A DNA stretch of 64,000 nucleotides, from assembly GCF_900143245.1 (NCBI RefSeq), contig NZ_FRDK01000005.1, positions 1 to 64,000 on the forward strand. The letters run 5' to 3'. Below are positions 1-8,834 of the stretch, piece after piece. This DNA is from Flavobacterium fryxellicola (GTDB taxonomy: Bacteria; Bacteroidota; Bacteroidia; Flavobacteriales; Flavobacteriaceae). The position numbers and the translations under genes are program-made. Position 1 is the stretch's first letter; the number at the start of each line of letters is the position of its first letter. The notes below the pieces were generated by a model. The model did no database searches and was not told the origin of the DNA. It saw nothing but the letters and a program-made list of their open reading frames with translations.

Positions 1-44
1 CGCTTATAACGAATCTTAAAAATTCGATTATAAGCGTTTTTTTT
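1..44 (+). terminator. Rho-independent terminator of a gene left of the window
   Basis: A 9-bp arm (CGCTTATAA) and its complement at 28-36 enclose a second short stem (CGAAT/ATTCG), followed by eight T residues. It serves a plus-strand transcript entering from outside. The remainder of the gap, 45-391, is AT-rich and shows no gene or further structure that I can support. Confidence 0.8.
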
Positions 45-391
45 GGTCTATAAAAATGACACAAATCAAAACAGACGATGTTTTTCAGTGCCCTCCGAAA
101 GCTTGGTGTTTTTTTATTTTTAATTAAAATAAAAAAACACAAAAATCTTAAGAAAAAGAATCTAATTTGACTCTTTTTATTAACATAAATTATAGTAAAA
201 TTAACGCTAAATTCTGAATTAAAAAACTAAATTTACATGTATATATTTCTTTTTAGCAAAGAATTTAAATTTTAAAATACTGATCTTAAGACAATTAACA
301 AATATAAAAAGGGGAAGTAAAAAGTAAGCCTTAGAATCTTTTAGTTGAATATAATTGAAAAAATCATTAATTAATTTAAAACTTAAATAGT

Positions 392-910
392 ATGAAAGCA
401 CTTATTATTATACTTTTTTTAAGCGTTACACTAGCAGTAAATGCTCAAGTAACTGAAAAAGGAAAAATCAAAATCGAGGAATTACCTGGAGTGATAATTA
501 AGAGAGTAGGAACTGATTTTTCAGTATACATTCCTGATAATAATCCGGATCAAAAGGTCAAAATGGTAGAAGAGAAATTCATTGCTTATGATTTAGGAAA
601 AGATGCTGAAGGATACGAAGAGTATCTTGTGGTTATGGAAGTAAAAAATGGATCGTTAACCGCTACCTACAACGAACAAGGAAAATTAGTACGTGTTGTA
701 GAACAATTCAAGAATGTGGTTCTTCCTAGCGAAGTAATCTACTCCATCTACCGAACATATCCCGGCTGGTTTATTGTAAATGATAGTTTTGTTTACACAC
801 AAGAGGATGGAGACATTATCAAAAAACAATACAATGTAAAAATAAAAAAAGATAAGGAAACCATTAAATTATTGGTTAGCCCTAATGGCGAAATTCTTAA
901 AGCAAAGTAA
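392..910 (+). CDS. Small secreted protein of unknown function
   Basis: This 172-residue protein starts with a clear signal peptide (residues 1-18, hydrophobic core then VNAQ), so it is exported, probably to the periplasm. The mature part is polar and rich in alternating beta-type segments, ending in a repeat-like strand-turn-strand (VSPNGEIL). I do not recognise a family with certainty; the pattern loosely resembles the small beta-rich PepSY-like or putative beta-lactamase-inhibitor-like proteins of Bacteroidetes. It stands alone on the plus strand, with a terminator before it and a bidirectional terminator behind it, so it looks monocistronic. Confidence 0.8.
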   Translation: MKALIIILFLSVTLAVNAQVTEKGKIKIEELPGVIIKRVGTDFSVYIPDNNPDQKVKMVEEKFIAYDLGKDAEGYEEYLVVMEVKNGSLTATYNEQGKLVRVVEQFKNVVLPSEVIYSIYRTYPGWFIVNDSFVYTQEDGDIIKKQYNVKIKKDKETIKLLVSPNGEILKAK

Positions 911-920
911 TCTAATAATA

Positions 921-963
921 AAAAAAATAGGCTGTCAACCTTGCTTGACAGCCTATTTTTTTT
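921..963. terminator. Bidirectional terminator between convergent genes
   Basis: A long perfect stem (TAGGCTGTCAA/TTGACAGCCTA) with a 6-base loop is flanked by an A-tract on the left and a T-tract on the right. It can therefore end both the plus-strand secreted-protein gene and the minus-strand lysozyme-like gene. Confidence 0.9.
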
Positions 964-977
964 ATCCAATAATGTTA

Positions 978-1619
978 TTATCTGATTTTGGCTTTCGCAT
1001 TGCTGTCTGCAACAATAAACGAAGTATCATAACCTCCAAACATTTTCATGTAACTGCGTACGGAACTTCCATAAGCATCTCTAAAATTTCGCTTGCCTTT
1101 GTATCTAAAATATTTTTTAACGGATCCCGCACCGCCAAGGTGAGCAGCTGCTAATATCCCAGATTCTGTGACACGGATGCCATTTAAGATTGTTCCCTCG
1201 TATTTTTCAATTTCTTTTTTTAATTCCCACTTGTTCTGTGCCAGAAGGGCTAAAAATGCCTTTTCTTGCAGTTCAGGACTATTTAAAAAAGCGGAGCGAT
1301 TGTAGATGCCCACTGATTTTAAGGTTTCAATACCAAATTGGTATTTACCCATATATCCCAAAGAATTAATTTTTTTGTATTTGCTTTCTGATTCCCGATA
1401 GCCTAGCGCTTCTCTAAAACCAATAAAGAAATTTCCGGTAAAAGGGATGTTTAAATTCGTGTATTCTTCTTGTTCTTGAGATGGATATAAGTAGTGTGTA
1501 CCATCTTCTTCATTGATAAGAAACCATGGGTTGGTTTCTAAATTAAAAGGTCTAAAACCTGAGCTCAAAAAAACTGTAATTACAGTCAAACTTGTATAAA
1601 AATACCATTTCTTTATCAT
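978..1619 (-). CDS. Lysozyme-like / lytic transglycosylase-type exported protein
   Basis: A 213-residue protein with an N-terminal hydrophobic segment (about residues 5-22) that is a signal peptide or anchor. Residues 65-100 read GFREALGYRESESKY then GYMGKYQFG, which resembles the catalytic-helix and following loop of SLT/lysozyme-like folds: a Glu (about residue 76) followed by Ser, then a G-x-x-G-x-Y/M-Q-F/M pattern. This suggests cleavage of peptidoglycan glycan strands in the periplasm. It is the last gene of a minus-strand cluster with dapF, mltG and a DUF2279 protein, which supports a cell-wall role. The exact family and activity are inferred; a non-enzymatic peptidoglycan-binding role remains possible. 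Confidence 0.75.
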   Translation of the reverse strand: MIKKWYFYTSLTVITVFLSSGFRPFNLETNPWFLINEEDGTHYLYPSQEQEEYTNLNIPFTGNFFIGFREALGYRESESKYKKINSLGYMGKYQFGIETLKSVGIYNRSAFLNSPELQEKAFLALLAQNKWELKKEIEKYEGTILNGIRVTESGILAAAHLGGAGSVKKYFRYKGKRNFRDAYGSSVRSYMKMFGGYDTSFIVADSNAKAKIR

Positions 1620-1715
1620 AAATTGTTTTTCTTCAAACGCTGTCCCGTTGTGAAATTTCTACGGGCAAAGATACAATAAAAATAATTATACTGATAATCA
1701 GATAGTTAAACTTTT

Positions 1716-2633
1716 CTAAAAATAGATAAAGTGATATTTAACATCGTTAAAATGCACCAATTCGATTGTTGGCGCAGGAATTTTAACGGTATTTAATACC
1801 GAAAAAACAGTCTTCAAAAAAGGAGAATTTGTCTTTATTTTTGTTAAATCGACATCTACACTCAAGTAAAATTGTCTAAATCTTTCTGGGTTCGAAGCTA
1901 AAAAAGTGCTGTTAATTTCCTCTTTTCCACTTACCATTCCATCTGCTCCATAGCCCAATGCTACATTCAGCCATTTTGGTATTTTGGAGTCTTTAGCAAA
2001 CGAATGTAGATTGACCGAAAGCCAATACGTTTGACCATTGTAGTCTTTTAGTATTTGCTCTGAAATTGAACTTCCTAAAACTTCGGGTCGATCATTGGCA
2101 TATTTCGTAGTAAGGAAAGAAAATTTCGGAGTAATACGCTGTTCCTTCCAGATTAATTCTTGCGAGACATACAAAGCGGTTCCAGAAGCATTAGCTACTA
2201 TATCTCCAGAAGAAGCGCCCCACTCAGCAGAAAACCCGTCTAAGACCTCAACAGCGGTAAGAAATACAAATCCCAAACCGGCGCCGTAAAGCAATTGATT
2301 CTTTTTTGAGGTGCCGCTCCATTCTAACATTTCTGCACCAAATCGTCCCAAATGGTAAGATGAAAACACATGACCTGCTTTATCCATTTGCAGCCAGTCT
2401 GCATTGTCATTTATAAAATGGAAATCAGATTTAGCATAATCAGCATACCACAGTTTATTCAGGCTAACTAAGGCTCCCGTTGCTAAAACTGCCTCTGAGA
2501 TAACAACTGAATTTTGTCTTTTAGGATTTAAAGAATCGGATGGTTTAAAGAAATTTCTAACTGGGCTATTTTGTGAATAACCAATTTGAAAACTAATTAT
2601 GAACGCTACTATAAGAAGGACTTTACAACTCAC
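1716..2633 (-). CDS. DUF2279 (YfiM-like) family protein
   Basis: A 305-residue exported protein with a signal peptide (about residues 1-20, ending GYSQ). The segment DKAGHVFSSYHLGRFGAEML and the following glycine-rich helix, then GFSAEWGASSGDIVANASG, match what I know of the DUF2279/YfiM family, a membrane-associated group of unknown function. Two or three hydrophobic helices follow the signal peptide. The start lies 2 bp after the mltG stop, so the two are translated from one message. The function is unknown; the position suggests a link to cell-envelope maintenance. Confidence 0.75.
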   Translation of the reverse strand: MSCKVLLIVAFIISFQIGYSQNSPVRNFFKPSDSLNPKRQNSVVISEAVLATGALVSLNKLWYADYAKSDFHFINDNADWLQMDKAGHVFSSYHLGRFGAEMLEWSGTSKKNQLLYGAGLGFVFLTAVEVLDGFSAEWGASSGDIVANASGTALYVSQELIWKEQRITPKFSFLTTKYANDRPEVLGSSISEQILKDYNGQTYWLSVNLHSFAKDSKIPKWLNVALGYGADGMVSGKEEINSTFLASNPERFRQFYLSVDVDLTKIKTNSPFLKTVFSVLNTVKIPAPTIELVHFNDVKYHFIYF

Positions 2634-2635
2634 AA

Positions 2636-3676
2636 CTATCTTTTAACGCCTTGACTGTTGATCCAATCTGAATATTTTTTGGCGTTTTTATTGTGCTCGT
2701 CTAAGGTGACTGCAAATTCGTGGTAACCAAAACGATCTACACTAGCACAGAAATAAATAAAATCATTTTTCTCTGGATCCAAAACAGCTTCAAGTGCGGT
2801 GATATCTGGCATAGCGATAGGTCCTGGAGGAAGACCAGTATTTTTATAGGTGTTGTACGGATGACTCATTGTCAAATCGTTGTAAAAAACTCTTTTGATG
2901 ACTTGATTAAAATCATTTGACTTCTTTTTCAGCGCATAGATTACGGTCGGATCCGCTTGTAAGGGCATTCCAGCTCTTAATCGATTCAAGTACACCCCTG
3001 CAATTCTAGGTCGCTCGTCTTTTTTTACGGATTCTTTGTGTACAATTGAAGCGAGAATAGTTGCTTCAACAGGTGTTAATCCTTGTTTTTCAGCTTTAGC
3101 AACGCGTTCTTTATTCCAAAAATTACGGTATTCTTTGATCATTTTATCTCGAAACTTTTCGGCTGTGGTATTCCAATAAATCTCATACGTATTGGGAATA
3201 AACAATGCCAAAATAGTCTCTTCATTGAATCCGTTTTCTTTTAAGAATATAGAATCTTTGAACGAATTCAACAATGACAAGCTATCGGCTTCTATTTGTG
3301 AACCCACACGTCCCGCTAAATTCTCTACTCGTTCTTGATTATTGAATGCTAGTTTCACCGCTGAATTAAGTCGTAACGTCTTTACCAACTCATAGCTATT
3401 CATTCCTTTGGTCAGTAAAAAACGGCCTGGTATCACATTCTCAGCATAGCCCCTTTTGTTTGCAACCATCTCAAAGCGATCTACGTTTTCAATATAGGGT
3501 GCCACTATTTTTTTTACCGCTTCATAATTCGAATCCGTTGGGATATAAACATAGACTTCATTTTCTGAAAATTTTGTGTTGGAAGAAAAAATCTGACGCA
3601 AAATAATTAATCCGTAAATCATTAAAATTGATATTAAGACTACGGATACTATTGTGATAATTTTCTTTAAATTCAT
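2636..3676 (-). CDS. mltG: Endolytic murein transglycosylase MltG
   Basis: MltG (YceG) cuts nascent glycan strands next to the inner membrane and sets the length of peptidoglycan chains. This 346-residue protein has one N-terminal membrane helix (about residues 6-27), a LysM-like middle region, and the C-terminal YceG domain. The catalytic Glu is visible at about residue 215 in VHKESVKKDERP, followed by the hallmark AGVYLNRL and MPLQADPTVIYAL motifs and GLPPGPIAMP. The length is normal for the family. It lies between a GNAT gene and the DUF2279 gene in a minus-strand cluster headed by dapF, which makes a precursor of peptidoglycan. Confidence 0.95.
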   Translation of the reverse strand: MNLKKIITIVSVVLISILMIYGLIILRQIFSSNTKFSENEVYVYIPTDSNYEAVKKIVAPYIENVDRFEMVANKRGYAENVIPGRFLLTKGMNSYELVKTLRLNSAVKLAFNNQERVENLAGRVGSQIEADSLSLLNSFKDSIFLKENGFNEETILALFIPNTYEIYWNTTAEKFRDKMIKEYRNFWNKERVAKAEKQGLTPVEATILASIVHKESVKKDERPRIAGVYLNRLRAGMPLQADPTVIYALKKKSNDFNQVIKRVFYNDLTMSHPYNTYKNTGLPPGPIAMPDITALEAVLDPEKNDFIYFCASVDRFGYHEFAVTLDEHNKNAKKYSDWINSQGVKR

Positions 3677-3766
3677 GTGTGGTATTTTTTAGTTTTATGG
3701 AATCAAAGCGTTACTTTTTTGCTAATTATTTGCTTTTAAAATGGCAACCATTCAAAACTTAACAAT

Positions 3767-4300
3767 TTAAAATTTAGTATTGATTAATTGAAAAATAAAT
3801 TCGTCTTTGTATTTTCCATTCACAAAAGTCCATTCTTTTTTTACGCCTATCATTTCGAATCCAAATTTAGTAAAAAGCGCCTTACTTGCTACATTTTCAG
3901 CACCAATATTTGCATACAGTTGGTGTAAATTTAGATTGCAAAACGCATATTCAATTAATAACGCTAAAGCTTCCGATCCTATATTCTGATTTCTATTTTC
4001 ATTTCCTTGAATAACAATACCCACTCCTGCTCTATTATTCTTTGGATCAAAATCAAATAAATCAATTAAACCTAAGGCTGGAAAATCCTGATCTTTACAA
4101 ATAGCCAACCGCAATTGCTTGGCTTCGTAGATATCCTGATGGGCATTTTCTAAATATTGCTTGACGAGAAACCGACTGTACGGAGTATGTGTGTTGCTAA
4201 CTTCCCAAATGCTTTGGTCGTTTTCTATAGCGTAAATAAACTCTAAATCATTGGGCTCTAATGCTCGTATGTAGATGTTATCTCCTTTTAATGTTTTCAT
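3767..4300 (-). CDS. GNAT family N-acetyltransferase, RimJ/RimL type
   Basis: The 177-residue protein is a complete GNAT domain. It starts with IYIRALEPNDLEFIYAIEND, typical of RimJ/RimL-like enzymes, and has the acetyl-CoA loop region around AGVGIVIQGNENRNQNIGSEAL followed by LNLHQLYANIGAENVASKALFTKFGF, the usual motif B. It should transfer an acetyl group from acetyl-CoA to an amine on a protein or small molecule; the substrate cannot be read from the sequence. It sits between dapF and mltG on the same strand, and this order is common in flavobacteria as far as I recall. Confidence 0.88.
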   Translation of the reverse strand: MKTLKGDNIYIRALEPNDLEFIYAIENDQSIWEVSNTHTPYSRFLVKQYLENAHQDIYEAKQLRLAICKDQDFPALGLIDLFDFDPKNNRAGVGIVIQGNENRNQNIGSEALALLIEYAFCNLNLHQLYANIGAENVASKALFTKFGFEMIGVKKEWTFVNGKYKDEFIFQLINTKF

Positions 4301-4407
4301 TTAATTATTTCACAAAGTTACACTGAGGTTCCAGGAAGTCACACAAAGTTTAATTCTAATTTTTATTACTAGCAAAAGCTTCTTTAAATAGTATTGAACG
4401 CTAAAAT

Positions 4408-5190
4408 TTAAATCTCAATTACTCCTTTAAATACAAATTCTGCTGGGCCTTTGAGAAAAACTTGGGTAAACTGCCCTTCTTTTTTAGTGAATGAAACTAC
4501 TAATTTTCCGCCTTCGACATTTAAATCTATTGCCGTAGCAGCTGTTTTCCCCAGAACATTCATGGCAATTGCAACAGCCGTTGCTCCTGTACCGCACGAA
4601 AGTGTTTCATCTTCAACTCCTCTTTCATACGTTCGTAAGGAGAATGTATTGGCATCGATTTGTTTGACAAAATTAATATTGCTTCCCGTTTTGCCATACA
4701 AATCACCGTATCGGATTCGGGCACCGTTCTCCTTTATATTGTAATTTTCTAAATCATCCACCAGTTGCACGTGATGAGGTGAACCCGTATTTAGAAACAC
4801 ATGATCTGAACTGACTTTTACCTCATCCACATCAATCATTTGTAGTGAAACCAAGCCGTCTGCTTCTATTGTTGCGTGATGTACTCCATCTGCTGCTATA
4901 AAAGTAGTTTCATTTTGGATTACCTGTAGCTTTTTGGCGAAAGCCACTAGACACCTTCCTCCGTTGCCACACATCGAACTTTGATTGCCATCAGAGTTGT
5001 AATAGACCATTTTAAAATCAGTTTTTACGTCATTTTCCAATAAAATCAAGCCATCACCACCTATCCCGAAACGTCGGTCACATAACTGCGCTATTCGTTT
5101 CGTATTCTCTTTTGGAAAAAACTCCGTGCGATTATCAATCATCACAAAATCATTTCCTGTCCCTTGGTATTTATAAAATTCTAATTGCAT
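4408..5190 (-). CDS. dapF: Diaminopimelate epimerase DapF
   Basis: DapF interconverts LL- and meso-diaminopimelate in the lysine and peptidoglycan pathway, without a cofactor. Both catalytic cysteines are visible: Cys74 in SSMCGNGGRC and Cys199 in ETLSCGTGATAV. The N-terminal FYKYQGTGNDFVMID motif is also standard. At 260 residues it is of normal length. It is the first gene of the minus-strand cell-wall cluster running to 978 and is divergent from the HtrA protease gene, with a 138-bp shared upstream region. Confidence 0.97.
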   Translation of the reverse strand: MQLEFYKYQGTGNDFVMIDNRTEFFPKENTKRIAQLCDRRFGIGGDGLILLENDVKTDFKMVYYNSDGNQSSMCGNGGRCLVAFAKKLQVIQNETTFIAADGVHHATIEADGLVSLQMIDVDEVKVSSDHVFLNTGSPHHVQLVDDLENYNIKENGARIRYGDLYGKTGSNINFVKQIDANTFSLRTYERGVEDETLSCGTGATAVAIAMNVLGKTAATAIDLNVEGGKLVVSFTKKEGQFTQVFLKGPAEFVFKGVIEI

Positions 5191-5328
5191 TTAAATTTGT
5201 ATTTCGTTCTACAAAAGTACGAACTATTAATGAAATGTTAATCATTGTTAAAGAGCGTTAAACTGTATTTCGAAAAGTGAATTTAGTACTATTTTTACAT
5301 GTAAATATTTTAATAAACGAATTTACTT

Positions 5329-6729
5329 ATGAAAAAAATTTCAACACTTTTTTTGGTTTCCTTGTTGAGCGGAGTAGTAACACTAGGTTCATACAAATTA
5401 TTATTTGACACCAATGGCTATTTTGCAAACGACAAAAACTCAGTAGTGACATTAGCAACTGATTCCTATGGTAAAAAAATTGGATTGTCACCTGATGTGC
5501 TAGATTTTACTGAGGCTGCAGAGAAAACCATCCACACCGTCGTTCACGTAAAAAATGTGTCCAGAAGGACCGTCACCAACCCAATATTAGACTATTTTTA
5601 TGGATACAAAGGCGGACAATCACAGGAACAAGTGGGAACGGGTTCTGGAGTAATTATTTCCGAAGACGGGTATATCGTAACTAACAATCACGTGATTAAA
5701 GGCGCATCTGAAATTGAAATCACGTTAAACAATAAAAAATCCTATCAGGCAAAACTCATTGGAACCGATTCAAAAATGGATATTGCCTTATTGAAAATTG
5801 ATGCGAATGAAAAATTACCCTACACTGTTTTTGCCAATTCGGATTCGGTTAAAATAGGAGAATGGGTTTTAGCAGTAGGAAATCCGTACAATTTAACCTC
5901 TACGGTAACCGCCGGAATTGTTTCGGCGAAAGCCAGAGATCTAGACACTAGCGGCATCCAGTCTTTTATACAAACAGATGCGGCGGTAAATCCAGGAAAT
6001 AGTGGTGGCGCATTAGTCAACACCCGCGGCGAACTGATAGGCATTAATACGATGATTTCATCGATGACAGGTTCTTATGTGGGCTATTCGTTTGCGGTTC
6101 CATCGAATATCGCCCGAAAAATCATTGAAGATCTGATGGAATTTGGCAATGTACAGCGTGGAATTTTGGGTGTTGAAGGAGGCGAATTAAATGGTATTGC
6201 TTCAAAAGAGTTAGGAATTTCCCAAACGCAAGGATTCTACATTAATAAAGTGACGCAAAATTCTGGTGCGCAAAAATCAGGACTTACTAAAGGCGATATC
6301 ATTATTAAATTAGACGATCAAAACATCGCTACTTTTGCTGATCTCTCGGGATACATCAATACTAAAAGACCAAATGACAAGGTTCAAGTGACGTATATTA
6401 GAGATGGTAAAACTAAAATAATTCCCGTAGTGCTTAGTAAAAATGAATTTTTCAGTACAGAATTTAAAGGAATTGAATTAGAAAACATAGAAGCAGCAGA
6501 TAAAAAGAAATTCAAAATAGATTATGGCGTAAAAATCAAATCGATCACCAGCGAAAATTTAAAACAATACAGAGAGGAGTTAGTAGGAAATATTATCTTG
6601 AGTATTGACAATGTTAAAGCTACAGATATAGAAACGGTATCTCAACTTTTAAGCAAAAAAGAAGAAACGCAAACCGTACGTATTGAAATGATTACTAAAA
6701 GTGGAGAAGTAATGCGAGTGATTCTCTAA
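5329..6729 (+). CDS. Periplasmic Do/HtrA-family serine protease
   Basis: A 466-residue envelope protease/chaperone for misfolded exported proteins. The N-terminus (residues 1-24) is a signal peptide or membrane anchor. The trypsin-like domain carries the full catalytic triad: His121 in VTNNHVIKGA, Asp151 in SKMDIALLKI, and Ser225 in NPGNSGGALV. A PDZ domain follows (about residues 275-370), starting RGILGVEGGELN and continuing through GLTKGDIIIKLDDQ. A second, more degenerate PDZ-like segment ends the protein. It is transcribed alone, divergent from dapF, and ends in a strong terminator. Confidence 0.95.
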   Translation: MKKISTLFLVSLLSGVVTLGSYKLLFDTNGYFANDKNSVVTLATDSYGKKIGLSPDVLDFTEAAEKTIHTVVHVKNVSRRTVTNPILDYFYGYKGGQSQEQVGTGSGVIISEDGYIVTNNHVIKGASEIEITLNNKKSYQAKLIGTDSKMDIALLKIDANEKLPYTVFANSDSVKIGEWVLAVGNPYNLTSTVTAGIVSAKARDLDTSGIQSFIQTDAAVNPGNSGGALVNTRGELIGINTMISSMTGSYVGYSFAVPSNIARKIIEDLMEFGNVQRGILGVEGGELNGIASKELGISQTQGFYINKVTQNSGAQKSGLTKGDIIIKLDDQNIATFADLSGYINTKRPNDKVQVTYIRDGKTKIIPVVLSKNEFFSTEFKGIELENIEAADKKKFKIDYGVKIKSITSENLKQYREELVGNIILSIDNVKATDIETVSQLLSKKEETQTVRIEMITKSGEVMRVIL

Positions 6730-6752
6730 TGCTACCTTTTTTTTATAAAACG

Positions 6753-6787
6753 AAAGCCATCTTGAAAAAACAAGATGGCTTTTTTAT
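6753..6787 (+). terminator. Terminator of the HtrA gene
   Basis: A perfect 12-bp stem (AAAGCCATCTTG and complement) with a loop of six A residues is followed by a run of T residues. It lies 24 bp behind the stop codon of the protease gene. Confidence 0.9.
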
Positions 6788-6832
6788 TTACAAATAAATA
6801 ACAAAAGACGTTACGAAATCGATTGAAATGGG

Positions 6833-6840
6833 TACTTTTG
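6833..6840 (+). promoter_or_regulatory. Putative -7 box (TACTTTTG) for the GAPDH gene
   Basis: TACTTTTG fits the Bacteroidetes -7 consensus TAnnTTTG and lies 47 bp before the GAPDH start codon. A convincing -33 TTTG is not visible at the usual distance, so the call rests on the -7 box and its position. Confidence 0.5.
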
Positions 6841-6887
6841 CGGAAATTTTAAAAAATACAATTCTTTATTTTCATTAAATTTTCAAC

Positions 6888-8336
6888 ATGGCAACTACCA
6901 CTTTATACGAAAAAGAAGTTTCTTTTCAAGCCGACAGGCGACGCGCAGGAGTAAAACTGATTAAAATCATCAGTGATTTATGGTATGACAAATCCATTGA
7001 GATGGTCTTATTCCGCAATCAACTGCTAGACAGAAATGTCAGTGACATCATTAACCTACATGAATATGCAGCCGAATTTGTAGGGAAACCCATTTCGATA
7101 TTCGATTCTGTTAAAATTGCAAAAGCGATTCTAGAATTGAACTTGTTGCCTGCAAAATTAGACATTGGCAAACTAACCTATGAATATGGCTTAGAAGAGG
7201 ACAAGTATCCAGATGCTAAGTATTTTGTGATTGACAAACTTAAAAATGCAAAACACTCAGAAGAAATTCAGCCTAAAGATGTTGTTTTGTATGGTTTTGG
7301 ACGTATTGGTCGTTTGTTAGCCAGAGAGCTGATGTCTAAAACGGGGAAAGGAAGTCAGTTGCGCTTGCGAGCGATTGTTACACGTGATAAAAATGATGCA
7401 ACCTCACTCGAAAAAAGAGCTTCTTTATTGCGATATGATTCTATTCACGGAGACTTTCAAGGTTCCGTAATTGCCGACCCAGAAAATAACGCATTGATTA
7501 TCAACGGAACCACCGTTCATATTATTACTGCAAACGCTCCAGAAGAAATTGATTATACCCTTTTTGGTATTGACAATGCTTTGGTTATTGACAACACGGG
7601 TGCATTCACCACACACGAAGCCCTGAGCCGACATTTAGTCTCCAAAGGTACCGATAAAGTGCTGCTTACCGCTCCCGGAAAAGGAGTTCCGAACATTGTT
7701 CATGGTGTAAACCAGAACGAGTACAATCCAGATGAAATCAATATTTTTTCTGCTGCATCCTGCACTACGAACGCGATTACTCCTATTTTAAAGGCGGTTG
7801 AAGATACTTTAGGAGTTGTAAAAGGACATCTAGAAACGATTCATGCTTACACGAACGACCAGAATCTTGTCGACAACATGCACAAAAAATACCGTCGTGG
7901 AAGAGCCGCAGCATTGAACATGGTGATTACCGAAACTGGTGCTGGAAGCGCTGTTGCAAAAGCTTTGCCATCATTGGAAGGGAAACTGACCTCTAATGCG
8001 ATTCGGGTTCCAGTTCCAAATGGCTCTTTGGTTGTCTTAAACCTTGAAGTTTCAAGAACTACTTCGGTGCAGGAAATCAATGCTATCATAAAAAAATATG
8101 CTTTGGAAGGCGAGCTGGTAGAGCAAATAAAATATTCTATGAATAATGAGTTAGTTTCTTCAGATATTGTAGGTACTCCACAACCTGCTATTTATGATAG
8201 TAACGCGACCATCGTTTCAAAAGATGGAAAGAATATCGTATTATACATTTGGTACGATAACGAATACGGTTACAGCCACCAAGTAATTCGATTAGCAAAA
8301 TACATTGCTAAAGTAAGACGTTTTACGTATTACTAG
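6888..8336 (+). CDS. gap: Glyceraldehyde-3-phosphate dehydrogenase, long form with N-terminal extension
   Basis: The enzyme oxidises glyceraldehyde 3-phosphate to 1,3-bisphosphoglycerate with NAD(P). The catalytic part begins near residue 132 with the Rossmann motif LYGFGRIGRL. The active-site Cys292 sits in SAASCTTNAITP, and the C-terminus has the conserved WYDNEYGYSHQV. At 482 residues it is about 140 longer than classical GAPDH; residues 1-130 form an extra, mainly helical domain of unknown role. Long-form enzymes like this occur in Bacteroidetes. Monocistronic by its surroundings. Whether it works in glycolysis or gluconeogenesis cannot be told from the sequence. Confidence 0.95.
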   Translation: MATTTLYEKEVSFQADRRRAGVKLIKIISDLWYDKSIEMVLFRNQLLDRNVSDIINLHEYAAEFVGKPISIFDSVKIAKAILELNLLPAKLDIGKLTYEYGLEEDKYPDAKYFVIDKLKNAKHSEEIQPKDVVLYGFGRIGRLLARELMSKTGKGSQLRLRAIVTRDKNDATSLEKRASLLRYDSIHGDFQGSVIADPENNALIINGTTVHIITANAPEEIDYTLFGIDNALVIDNTGAFTTHEALSRHLVSKGTDKVLLTAPGKGVPNIVHGVNQNEYNPDEINIFSAASCTTNAITPILKAVEDTLGVVKGHLETIHAYTNDQNLVDNMHKKYRRGRAAALNMVITETGAGSAVAKALPSLEGKLTSNAIRVPVPNGSLVVLNLEVSRTTSVQEINAIIKKYALEGELVEQIKYSMNNELVSSDIVGTPQPAIYDSNATIVSKDGKNIVLYIWYDNEYGYSHQVIRLAKYIAKVRRFTYY

Positions 8337-8348
8337 CATTCCCTTACA

Positions 8349-8429
8349 GGTTGCACATTGCGGTTGTAATTTTTTAGTTATTAGTTTTTAGTCATTAATT
8401 TGTAGAATTAAAACATCCGCAATACAACC
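8349..8429. repeat. Inverted repeat enclosing a short heptamer array
   Basis: GGTTGCACATTGCGG (8349-8363) and CCGCAATACAACC (8417-8429) are an imperfect inverted repeat with a 2-base bulge. Between them lie four tandem heptamers, TTAGTTA, TTAGTTT, TTAGTCA and TTAATTT (8374-8401). It follows the GAPDH stop by 12 bp. It is part of a 498-bp spacer (8337-8834) that contains no convincing gene; the 63-codon minus-strand frame at 8388-8579 runs through repeats and a terminator. Confidence 0.6.
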
Positions 8430-8441
8430 TGAATTCAATAG

Positions 8442-8475
8442 AAAATCCGTCACGTTATGAAAACGAGACGGATTT
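8442..8475 (+). terminator. Terminator, probably of the GAPDH transcript
   Basis: AAAATCCGTC and its complement GACGGATTTT pair around a small inner CGTT/AACG stem, and a T-tract follows. It lies about 105 bp behind the GAPDH stop and is the first classical terminator on that strand. Confidence 0.75.
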
Positions 8476-8656
8476 TTTTTATTCAAAATTTTTATAAAGA
8501 ATCGAATTGGCACGCCGATGACACGAATCAAACGTATTATCACTGATTTTTTTATGGTAATTCTTAAAAAATACCCCACTATGCATTGAAAGTGCTTAGA
8601 TTTAGGCGGCAGACTACAATTCTACGTAGTTGAATTACGGGAAATCAGTGAAATTT

Positions 8657-8714
8657 GCCACAGATGCACAGATTAAAAATGATTTTGAAAGCTGTGAATC
8701 TGTGGCATTTTTTT
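8657..8714. repeat. Palindromic hairpin element of the GCCACAGAT type
   Basis: GCCACAGATGCACAG and CTGTGAATCTGTGGC are near-perfect complements separated by 20 bases, and a T-tract follows the right arm. It could act as a terminator, but it is not adjacent to a gene end. Hairpins with this kind of sequence recur in flavobacterial spacers as far as I recall, so it may be an interspersed repeat. Confidence 0.6.
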
Positions 8715-8799
8715 AAGAAGCTAAAACGAACGGTACTGAAAGTGCATCGTTTTAAACTTCTTTTCAGACCAATAAATTTAATCGCTTATAAACGGATTA

Positions 8800-8834
8800 C
8801 TGAACTCTGAATACTGATTACTGAATACTGAATA
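8800..8834. repeat. Tandem heptamer array ending at the permease stop codon
   Basis: Five uninterrupted 7-base units read CTGAACT, CTGAATA, CTGATTA, CTGAATA, CTGAATA and are followed immediately by CTA, the complement of the TAG stop of the minus-strand permease gene. The same two last units and stop arrangement are seen behind rpoB at 40066-40082. Confidence 0.8.

Noticed and set aside
885..1154. Plus-strand 89-codon frame
   Set aside because: It overlaps the end of the secreted-protein gene, the bidirectional terminator and the antisense of the lysozyme-like gene; the composition is not coding.
8388..8579. Minus-strand 63-codon frame behind gap
   Set aside because: It runs through the inverted repeat and the terminator at 8442-8475, so it is a chance frame.
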